The position numbers were made by a program, and so were the translations under genes. Positions 33,681 to 40,421 of a stretch of 64,000 nucleotides of DNA are shown one piece after another. Source of the stretch: Pseudolysinimonas_A sp947085045 (lineage in GTDB: Bacteria; Actinomycetota; Actinomycetes; Actinomycetales; Microbacteriaceae); NCBI GenBank assembly GCA_947085045.1, contig CAMTUU010000001.1, positions 124,001 through 188,000 on the forward strand. The letters run 5' to 3'. Below the pieces are notes generated by a model. It searched no databases. It was not told where the DNA came from and was given only the letters and a program-made list of their open reading frames with translations. Within the stretch, counting starts at the first letter, position 1, and each line of letters starts with the position of its first letter.

Positions 33681-36622
33681 GCGAAGAACGGTTTCCGCTC
33701 GCAGAGGCGATCACGCTCGCCACTGCCGAAGACGTTCAGGCAATCGTCGCGGGCGAACCGAATGCGCTGCTTGAGGCGGTGACTCCCGTCACGGCCGAAC
33801 TGCTGCGGTGGTGGTTCCAGATCGATCACACGGAGATGCGACCGGAACTGAATTTCCATGAAGGTCAGCGGGATGCCGTGATCGCCATCATCTACGCTCA
33901 CGAGGTTCTCGCCACCGAGAACCTGCTCGACCTCTACGAGAAAGTCGCACGCGACTCGATCCTCCGCGATGGCCGACTCGCGGAGGTCACGGCGGCGCGC
34001 AACGGACACCCGAAGTACGCCGCGAAGATGGCGACGGGAAGCGGCAAGACGTGGGTGCTCAACGCTCTCCTCGTCTGGCAGTACCTCAACGCCCTCGCTG
34101 CACCCTCCGATCCACGCTTCACGACGAATTTCCTCGTCGTGGCTCCCGGGTTGATCGTGTACGACCGACTCCTGGACTCGTTCCTGGGGCGCCTGGGAGA
34201 GGACGGCCACAGTCGCGACCCGGCGACGAGCGACCTCGCCCGGAACGCCACACTCTTCATCCCTGATACGTATCGGGATACGGTTCTGGGTTTCCTGCAG
34301 AGTTCCGTGCTGACGAAGCGAGAGATCGGTCAGAGGATCACCGGCAGAGGCTCCGTCATCCTCACCAACTGGCATGTACTCGCCGGTCAGGAGCCGGACA
34401 TCCTCGACTTCGATGACGAGGACCCAGAACCCTCGCTCGGGCTCGACATCGATGCCAAGGCCGCTGCGGCAAGCTTCATCCCTTTGTCGCCGGGTGTCGC
34501 TGCGGGCAACAGCCTGGACACCCTCGACCGTCGCCACCGGCGAGGCGAAGCGATGCAATGGCTCACCGATCTACCCAGCCTCATGGTCTTCAACGACGAA
34601 GCCCACCACGTTCACTCCGGAGGCAAGGCCGACCCGGACTCCGAAGTCGAATGGCAGAAGCGTCTCACCGAGCTCGCCCAGGGCAAGGGCCGCCGGTTCG
34701 CTCAGGTCGACTTCTCGGCCACTCCGTACAACGAAACCGCGGGTCGCAAGCGCTGGTTCTCGCATATCGTCGTCGACTTCCCGCTCGACTACGCAATTCG
34801 CCTCGGGCTGGTGAAGGCGCTCGTTCTGGATAAACGGCAGGAGGTCGCTGCTCTCAAGAACGATGACCTCGACTTCTCTGCCGAACGTGATGAGGCGGGA
34901 AGGGCCGTCGGCCTGTCGGAAGGACAGCGCGTCATGCTGAGCGCGGGGCTCGCCAAACTCCGCATTCTGGAAGAGAGATTCGCGGGGCAGGACGAATCGC
35001 GACACCCCAAGATGCTCGTCGTCGTGGAGGACACGAGTGTCTCCCCGCTCGTCCAGGACTACCTGCTTGCGTCGGGATATCGTCCTGACGACATCCTCCG
35101 CGTCGACTCCGGGCGCAAGAAGGAGCTGGGCCGAGCGGACTGGGAGCCCCTCCGAGCGAAGCTGTTCGACCTTGATCGTCGCGCTGAGCCCAAGATCGTC
35201 ATCAGCGTCCTCATGCTGCGTGAAGGGTTCGACGTCAACAACATCTGCGTGATCGTCCCGTTGCGTGCGGCCGGATCAGGGATCCTTGCCGAGCAGACCG
35301 TCGGCCGTGGCCTGCGCCTGATGTGGCGGGGCGAGCCTGCGATCGACGAGCTTCGGCAGGAGAACCTCCGGCGCTTCGCGCAGCGAAATGCACCGACGAA
35401 CTACTACGACGTGCTTTTCGTCGTCGAGCATCCGCGATTCGAGAAACTGTACGAGGACCTTCTCGGTGACGGGCTGATCGGTACGGAAGACAGCGACTCG
35501 CCGACCCCGACCGGCGACGTGGAGCGTGTCGAGCTGCGGCCCGACTACGAGGAGTACGACTTCGCGATCCCGTTCCTTTTGCGTGACGCCGACGAAGAGC
35601 TGTCGGCCCCACGGGTCGTCATCGACGACCTCCCCCTGAGCCCGATCCCGCTTACCGATCTCTTGAAAGTGACCAAGAAGGGCGACACTTTCGTCTCCGA
35701 GGAGATGGCCTCTGGGACCCAATTCGGCCCCTTCAAAGTCGACGGCGCCAAGCTCACGTCGTCGGGATACAACGACTATCTCGGCAAACTCGCCACTCGA
35801 GTGGGCGGTGCGATCTCCCGCACATTTACAACCTCGGGGACACTCAAGGGGTCCGCGAAGCACGACACTTCGGCTTCGGTCGCGCTTCAGCTGCACGGCC
35901 CCGAGATCGTCGAATGGGCGGAACGATACATCCGGACACGCTTCTTCGGTGGCAACTTCGATCCGCTCGACAACGAGCAGTGGCGTGTGCTGATGATCGA
36001 TGACATCGCCGACAAGATCGCCGGGAACCTTGCGACGGCGCTGGTTGCAACGCTCGACGTCGAGATCACGAGCGAGCCGGAGGTGCGTTATCGCCGTCTA
36101 TCAGAAGTCGAGTCGCTCTTCGTGCGCACATCGTCCGCCGTCGACGTCGAAAAGAGCATCTACCCGCGAGTCCGCATCGCGAGTCGCAGTGGTGGACTCG
36201 AGAGATTGTTTGCGGAGTGGGCAGACACCGATTCGGATGTGCAGGCTCTGGCGAAGATCGACGAGTACAAGCACACGTTCCTCCGCCGCCCCTATCTCAA
36301 GGCGGACGGGATGCCCGCCCAGTATTCGCCCGACTTCCTCGTGAGGACCGAGTTCGATGTCTACGTCGTCGAAACCAAAGCGCAGTCGTCACTTGGCGAC
36401 GCCAACGTGCGACGTAAGGAAGACTCGGCGCGAGGCTGGTGTGCGCAGGTCAACTCATTGCCTGCCGAGAAACGCAACGACCGGGAATGGCACTATGTGC
36501 TGCTCGGCGAGAAGATCGTCCGCGAATGGAAGTCGAAGGGCATGGCTGCGTCACAGCTCCTCGAGTACGCAAAGCTTCGTCCAGTGACCGCAGTAGTTCA
36601 CACAGCCCTGCCAGGTCTCTAA
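33677..36622 (+). CDS. res: Type III restriction endonuclease (Res) helicase-nuclease
   Basis: The 981-residue protein is a superfamily 2 helicase fused to a nuclease. Motif I is ATGSGKTW (about 119-126), motif II NDEAHH (about 306-311), motif III FSATPY (about 345) and motif VI QTVGRGLR (about 539). The C-terminal PD-(D/E)xK site reads YSPDFLV (about 882) and VVETKAQ (about 897). With Mod it should cut when two head-to-head unmethylated sites are present. No frameshift or truncation is seen, so the system looks functional. Its 3' end is 2 nt from the stop of a transferase gene remnant on the other strand. Confidence 0.93.
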   Translation: MSEERFPLAEAITLATAEDVQAIVAGEPNALLEAVTPVTAELLRWWFQIDHTEMRPELNFHEGQRDAVIAIIYAHEVLATENLLDLYEKVARDSILRDGRLAEVTAARNGHPKYAAKMATGSGKTWVLNALLVWQYLNALAAPSDPRFTTNFLVVAPGLIVYDRLLDSFLGRLGEDGHSRDPATSDLARNATLFIPDTYRDTVLGFLQSSVLTKREIGQRITGRGSVILTNWHVLAGQEPDILDFDDEDPEPSLGLDIDAKAAAASFIPLSPGVAAGNSLDTLDRRHRRGEAMQWLTDLPSLMVFNDEAHHVHSGGKADPDSEVEWQKRLTELAQGKGRRFAQVDFSATPYNETAGRKRWFSHIVVDFPLDYAIRLGLVKALVLDKRQEVAALKNDDLDFSAERDEAGRAVGLSEGQRVMLSAGLAKLRILEERFAGQDESRHPKMLVVVEDTSVSPLVQDYLLASGYRPDDILRVDSGRKKELGRADWEPLRAKLFDLDRRAEPKIVISVLMLREGFDVNNICVIVPLRAAGSGILAEQTVGRGLRLMWRGEPAIDELRQENLRRFAQRNAPTNYYDVLFVVEHPRFEKLYEDLLGDGLIGTEDSDSPTPTGDVERVELRPDYEEYDFAIPFLLRDADEELSAPRVVIDDLPLSPIPLTDLLKVTKKGDTFVSEEMASGTQFGPFKVDGAKLTSSGYNDYLGKLATRVGGAISRTFTTSGTLKGSAKHDTSASVALQLHGPEIVEWAERYIRTRFFGGNFDPLDNEQWRVLMIDDIADKIAGNLATALVATLDVEITSEPEVRYRRLSEVESLFVRTSSAVDVEKSIYPRVRIASRSGGLERLFAEWADTDSDVQALAKIDEYKHTFLRRPYLKADGMPAQYSPDFLVRTEFDVYVVETKAQSSLGDANVRRKEDSARGWCAQVNSLPAEKRNDREWHYVLLGEKIVREWKSKGMAASQLLEYAKLRPVTAVVHTALPGL

Positions 36623-36624
36623 GC

Positions 36625-36805
36625 TCACGGCATCCGATCAAAGGCAAGGCCGCGTCCCAGCAGGGCCGCCTCCTCCTCCCAGCGACCGACGAGGGTGTCG
36701 ATCGTCGCGTGGAAGCGCTCCGTCGCCGACCCGGGGGGGGGGGGGCGTGTCGCCGAAGTGGTGGTTCGCCCAGAAGGCGAAGTTCGACCGCGACGACTCG
36801 TCAGT
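36625..36805 (-). pseudogene. 3' remnant of a CDP-glycerol-type transferase gene
   Basis: On the minus strand this encodes TDESSRSNFAFWANHHFGDT, then after a 13-C run and a frame change GSATERFHATIDTLVGRWEEE, ending in a TGA. It matches the C-terminus of the intact transferase at 39009-40316 (DESSRSNLAFWANHHFGDT, GSATARFHAAIDTLVERWEEQ) at roughly 90% of nucleotides outside the homopolymer, judged by eye. Everything upstream of the last 60 codons is missing. It is a broken paralogue or the scar of the event that placed the R-M and hip genes here. Confidence 0.75.
36733..36745. repeat. 13-nt poly-G tract
   Basis: Thirteen consecutive G on the plus strand (C on the coding strand of the remnant). 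With 12 the remnant would stay in frame through GDT-PPPP-GSAT; 13 shifts it. It is either real slippage in a dead gene or a base-calling error. Confidence 0.8.
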
Positions 36806-36806
36806 A

Positions 36807-36835
36807 TTCGGCTCGATCGCCGACCGGGTGCAGAA
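36807..36835 (+). repeat. Second copy of the 29-bp segment from the 30.5-kb hypothetical gene
   Basis: It encodes FGSIADRVQ in the plus direction, 28 of 29 identical to 31009-31037, and abuts the transferase remnant. Sequence on either side is not related to the hypothetical gene, so this is a rearrangement scar. The remaining gene-free sequence to 37018 holds the hip operators and promoter; I see nothing else in it. Confidence 0.6.
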
Positions 36836-36864
36836 CGTTTCCGCTGAAGTTCGCGGCTTGACGC

Positions 36865-36876
36865 GCACGATCGTGC
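36865..36876. promoter_or_regulatory. HipB operator-like palindrome, distal copy
   Basis: GCACGATCGTGC is a perfect 12-bp palindrome, extended on the right by TGA. An identical copy is at 36987-36998, 122 bp away centre to centre. Confidence 0.55.
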
Positions 36877-36986
36877 TGATTGAGCGAGAAACCGCCGGCA
36901 TGGCCCTCGCCAGACCCGTGAATCAGCGTGATCTTGCTGAAATTGCCACATCTTGCGCGTCCAAGGCGTAACCTTGCACCTATTCA

Positions 36987-36998
36987 GCACGATCGTGC
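36987..36998. promoter_or_regulatory. HipB operator-like palindrome, proximal copy
   Basis: GCACGATCGTGC, preceded by TCA, 20 bp before the hipB start. Two identical palindromes ahead of an XRE-HipA pair fit cooperative autorepression by the HipB-HipA complex. Confidence 0.6.
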
Positions 36999-37018
36999 CG
37001 AAAAGAGGGTAGAACTCG

Positions 37019-37249
37019 TTGAGTGCAACAGTCGACATCGCCGACGCCGCCGCCCGGCTCGGACGCGCGGTCTCACGTCGCCGCCGTGCCCTCGGCGTCA
37101 CGCAGGCAGACCTCGCCGCGCTCGCGGGCGTCTCGACGCGTTCCGTCACCGCCCTTGAGGCCGGCAAGCCCACGACGCGACTCGACATCGTGTTGCCGGT
37201 GCTCGCGGCGCTCGGCATCGACCTCGTCGCGGCAGCGGAGCGCCGGTGA
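37019..37249 (+). CDS. hipB: HipB-type XRE antitoxin
   Basis: The 76-residue protein starts at TTG 37019 behind GAGGG; no in-frame ATG or GTG fits better. It is a bare helix-turn-helix: RAVSRRRRALGVTQADLAALAG, then VSTRSVTALEAGKPTTRLDIVLPVL (as successive helices), close to HipB. Its GTG-TGA end overlaps hipA by 4 nt. It should neutralise HipA and repress the operon through the two palindromes upstream. Confidence 0.85.
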   Translation: MSATVDIADAAARLGRAVSRRRRALGVTQADLAALAGVSTRSVTALEAGKPTTRLDIVLPVLAALGIDLVAAAERR

Positions 37250-38430
37250 CCGACGCCGACGTCTACAAGGCCGGACGACTCGCCGGTCATCTCATCCGTC
37301 GAGACGACGGCGTCGAGTTCAGATACACCACCGAGTACCTCGCCTCGCGCGCACCCGCAGTCGCCTCGACGCTTCCCCTCGACGACCTCCCGCGCGTCAC
37401 CCCGGCGGGAGCCGTGCCCCCGTTCTTCGCCGGGCTCCTGCCCGAGGGCCGGCGCCTCACGAGTCTGCAGCGAACTCTCAAGGCGTCGGCCGACGACGAG
37501 CTCACACTGCTCCTCGCCGTCGGCGGCGACCCGATCGGTGACGTGCAGATCGTCCCGCGAGGGGCTCCTGCCATCGACCGTCAGGCGGTCGCCGTCGAGA
37601 AGTCGTTCTCGGAGATCACTTTCTCCTCGGTGCTGAGCGAGTCGGGCATCATCGACCCTGTCGGCATCGCCGGCGTGCAGGAGAAGGTGTCGGCACGGAT
37701 GCTCAACGTGCCGATTCGACGCGCGGGGGAACGCTACATCCTGAAGCTCTCGCCTCCCGAATACCCGCACGTCGTCGAGAACGAGCTGCATTTCATCCGC
37801 TCGGCCCGCCGCTTGAAGTTGCGCACGGTGAAGGCCTCGCTCGTGCACGATTCCGAGGGGCGTGCCGGTCTTCTCGTTGTGCGCTTCGACCGCGAGACGG
37901 ATGCCGCGGGGCAGCCGATCAAGCTCGCCCAGGAGGACGCCTGCCAGTTGCTCGACCGGTGGCCGGCCGACAAGTACAACGTGTCGATGGAAGATGTCGC
38001 GCGCGCGACGATCGGCCAGACGACGGCGCCCGCGGTCGCTGCTCGGGACGTCTTCCGGCAGGTGGTGTTTGCCTGGCTGACGGGCAACGGCGACCTGCAC
38101 GCCAAGAACTTGTCGATGCTCGAACTCACTGACGGTGAACGCATCGTGGCGCCCGCCTACGACCTTCCCTCAACCGCGCCGTACGGCGATCTTACGTTCG
38201 CCCTCGAGCTACAGGGACGCACCGACGGGTTCTCGCGCAAGATCATGCTCGACTTCGCTCACGATGTCGGCTTGATCGATCGAGTCGCCGAAACGACTCT
38301 CGATCGGATGCTGACCGCCTTGCCACCCGCCGACCAGCTCGTGTTCGGGCTGCCCTTCGACGGCGGAACGCTGGCGACCGTGACGAAGAGGCTCGCGTAC
38401 CGGCGGAGGTTGCTCTCACTCGGGCGGTGA
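37246..38430 (+). CDS. hipA: HipA-family serine/threonine kinase toxin
   Basis: The 394-residue protein has the HipA layout: N-terminal subdomain 1 with PPFFAGLLPEGRRL (58-71), the phosphate-loop GIAGVQEKVSARM (140-152), ATP-contacting YILKLSP (164-170), catalytic GNGDLHAKN (280-288, Asp283 and Asn288) and metal-binding YDLPST (305-310). All catalytic residues are present. Family members phosphorylate glutamyl-tRNA synthetase or a similar target and induce dormancy. The 3' end overlaps the convergent gene at 38416 by 15 nt. Confidence 0.92.
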   Translation: MTDADVYKAGRLAGHLIRRDDGVEFRYTTEYLASRAPAVASTLPLDDLPRVTPAGAVPPFFAGLLPEGRRLTSLQRTLKASADDELTLLLAVGGDPIGDVQIVPRGAPAIDRQAVAVEKSFSEITFSSVLSESGIIDPVGIAGVQEKVSARMLNVPIRRAGERYILKLSPPEYPHVVENELHFIRSARRLKLRTVKASLVHDSEGRAGLLVVRFDRETDAAGQPIKLAQEDACQLLDRWPADKYNVSMEDVARATIGQTTAPAVAARDVFRQVVFAWLTGNGDLHAKNLSMLELTDGERIVAPAYDLPSTAPYGDLTFALELQGRTDGFSRKIMLDFAHDVGLIDRVAETTLDRMLTALPPADQLVFGLPFDGGTLATVTKRLAYRRRLLSLGR

Positions 38431-39006
38431 CACCTCGAAGATCTCCTGCGAGCGCACGTCGTCGCGGTCGAACATGTCCCACGGCATACCGGCGTCGCGA
38501 CGCACCCGGAACCGTGCGGTGCAGAACACGTCGTACTGGAGGGTGTCGGCAGCCCCCGCTGATTCGAGCAACCGGATCCCGATCGTGAACCATCGCAGCG
38601 CGTCGCGGGGAAGGTCGTACCGTTCGAACAGTTCGCCGATCTGCTCGACGATCAACGGATCGACGTCGGGGTCGGCACGCGCGGCGTTCGTGAGCTCGCG
38701 CGCGTCGTCGGCTCGCCCTTGCCGCAGCCTGACCTCGACGAGGTTGGCCAGGGTTCGATACGGATCTGCGCGCGGGTCGCGCTCCGCTTCTGCGGCCACG
38801 TGCCACGCAGCTTCCAGGTCGCCGAGCTGCATGAGGAAATCGGAGGCCATCGCCAGGGGATAGTCGGCTGGGACGGAGGGAGCGAGCTCGAACCGTTCCG
38901 TGTCGCGCACCCACCTGAGGAGGGTCTCGACCTTCTCGTGCGTCGCGTCGCCGAAGCCGACGGCATCCACGTCTTCTTCCGAGATCACTACTCGCGTCGT
39001 CGCCAT
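38416..39006 (-). CDS. Hypothetical TPR-like protein linked to the wall-polymer transferase
   Basis: This 196-residue acidic helical protein contains repeated helix pairs resembling TPRs (ASDFLMQLGDLEAAWHVAAEA, then ANLVEVRLRQGRADDARELT, then GELFERYDLPRDALRWFTIG). The ATG lies 2 nt after the transferase stop, so the two are probably co-translated. I recognise no precise family; a protein-interaction role is inference. It overlaps the hipA 3' end. Confidence 0.65.
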   Translation of the reverse strand: MATTRVVISEEDVDAVGFGDATHEKVETLLRWVRDTERFELAPSVPADYPLAMASDFLMQLGDLEAAWHVAAEAERDPRADPYRTLANLVEVRLRQGRADDARELTNAARADPDVDPLIVEQIGELFERYDLPRDALRWFTIGIRLLESAGAADTLQYDVFCTARFRVRRDAGMPWDMFDRDDVRSQEIFEVSPPE

Positions 39007-39008
39007 GA

Positions 39009-40316
39009 TCAGTCCGCCTGCGGAACACTCTCTTCTTCGTCGGAATCGTCCTCGTCGTCGAGGGCGTCGTGCTCCACCCGCGGCTCGCCGGCGTGCAGGG
39101 CGGCCTGCTCCTCCCAGCGCTCGACGAGGGTGTCGATCGCTGCGTGGAAGCGCGCCGTCGCCGACCCCGGAGTCGTATCGCCGAAGTGGTGGTTCGCCCA
39201 GAAGGCCAGGTTCGAGCGCGACGACTCATCGGTGATCACCCGGTCGAGGAACCCCAGCGGGTCGGCGAGGTCGGCGGTCGACATCCATTCGGCGGAGGCG
39301 AGGAAGCCGCTCTCGTCGACCTGCGCGGTGGGGGATGCCGGCCGCGTCACCACGAGCGGCTTGCCGGTGGCGAGACGGTCGTAGACCATCGCGGAGATGT
39401 CGGTGACCTGCACGTCGGCGATCGCGATCTGCCAGCCGAGCTCGCCACCCTCGTCGAAGAGGTGCCCGGCGGTGGGGTCGGCGGCGGCGATCATCGCCTG
39501 GATGCGCTGGTTCGCCTCGCGGTACTCGCGCGAGTTGACGCCGCTGCGCGGGTGCGGCCGGTAGATGAGTCGGTGGGTCGGCGACGCGAGCACGGCCTCG
39601 GCGAGCGCGACGCCGTGGGAGGCGATCGAGCCGTACGCCATCGTCGGGCGGTCGCCCTCCCAAGTGGGCGCGTAGAAGACGACGGTGCGGCCGTTGCCCT
39701 CGAAGGGCACATGGTCGTCGAGGTGGTCGGCCTGCGGGCGGCCGATCGGCAGCGCCCGGTTCGCGACATCGTAGGTCCACAGCTTCTTGGCGAGCCGATC
39801 GAGGGCCGCTTGCCCGGCGACGAACGCATAGTCGTACGCCTTGTACTGGTTCGACGTCATGTAGATCTTGTCGGACTCGCCGTGGTTGATGAACACGTGC
39901 CACATGCGGCCGTACCGGAACATCTGGAAGTTCTTGATGTTCTGGTTCACGTAGAGCATGACCGCGAGGTCCTGCTCGACGAGGAACCCCTCGATGTCGG
40001 TCACCGTGCGCAGGTAGAGCACCGGAACCGGCGACTCCTCGCGGAGCGTGAGGTAGGCACCGGGGCTTCGGGCGATGATCGCGACGCCGCGGTGCTTCGC
40101 GAGTTCGGCGAGCGGGGCGTACCACTGGCGGATCTGGTAGAGGTTCACGCTGATGTCGGCGAAGTACACGCCCACCTGGATGCTTCCGGGGGCCGGGCGG
40201 AGGTCGGTGGCGACGTATCGGTTCGCCTCGTTGCGCCGCCGGCGGTTGCGGAGCCCGTTGCGCAGCACCTTGGTCGCCGTGCGGGCGTCGTTGAGCAGCC
40301 GACCGAACAATCCCAT
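39009..40316 (-). CDS. CDP-glycerol:glycerophosphotransferase-like glycopolymer enzyme
   Basis: The 435-residue protein resembles the TagB/TagF group: FINHGESDK (about 143-151) with the catalytic-type His, FYAPTWEGDRP (about 218-228) and IYRPHPRSG (about 252-260). A GT-B C-terminal half has DVQVTDISAMVYD in place of the usual TDYSS motif. The C-terminal 25 residues are very acidic (DDEDDSDEEE). The N-terminus is a basic amphipathic membrane-binding helix. Start ATG follows GGGGAGG. Divergent from the two-domain transferase at 40422. The 3' end is duplicated as a remnant at 36625. Confidence 0.85.
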   Translation of the reverse strand: MGLFGRLLNDARTATKVLRNGLRNRRRRNEANRYVATDLRPAPGSIQVGVYFADISVNLYQIRQWYAPLAELAKHRGVAIIARSPGAYLTLREESPVPVLYLRTVTDIEGFLVEQDLAVMLYVNQNIKNFQMFRYGRMWHVFINHGESDKIYMTSNQYKAYDYAFVAGQAALDRLAKKLWTYDVANRALPIGRPQADHLDDHVPFEGNGRTVVFYAPTWEGDRPTMAYGSIASHGVALAEAVLASPTHRLIYRPHPRSGVNSREYREANQRIQAMIAAADPTAGHLFDEGGELGWQIAIADVQVTDISAMVYDRLATGKPLVVTRPASPTAQVDESGFLASAEWMSTADLADPLGFLDRVITDESSRSNLAFWANHHFGDTTPGSATARFHAAIDTLVERWEEQAALHAGEPRVEHDALDDEDDSDEEESVPQAD

Positions 40317-40368
40317 CGGAACCTCCCCGTCGATCTAAGCAGCCGGACGCCGCGCCACCCCACCCGGC

Positions 40369-40397
40369 TTCGACGTACCGGGGCGCCGTGACAGAAT
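40369..40397 (+). promoter_or_regulatory. Putative promoter of the two-domain transferase gene
   Basis: TTCGAC (40369-40374), 17-bp spacer, CAGAAT (40392-40397). The predicted start point is about 18 nt before the GTG at 40422. Confidence 0.35.
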
Positions 40398-40421
40398 CGT
40401 GACCGTGCCGCCGCGGGCGCG

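Noticed and set aside
36747..36971. Plus-strand open frame through the transferase remnant
   Set aside because: It joins antisense of the remnant with the 29-bp repeat and the operator region; it is a by-product of the rearrangement, not a gene.
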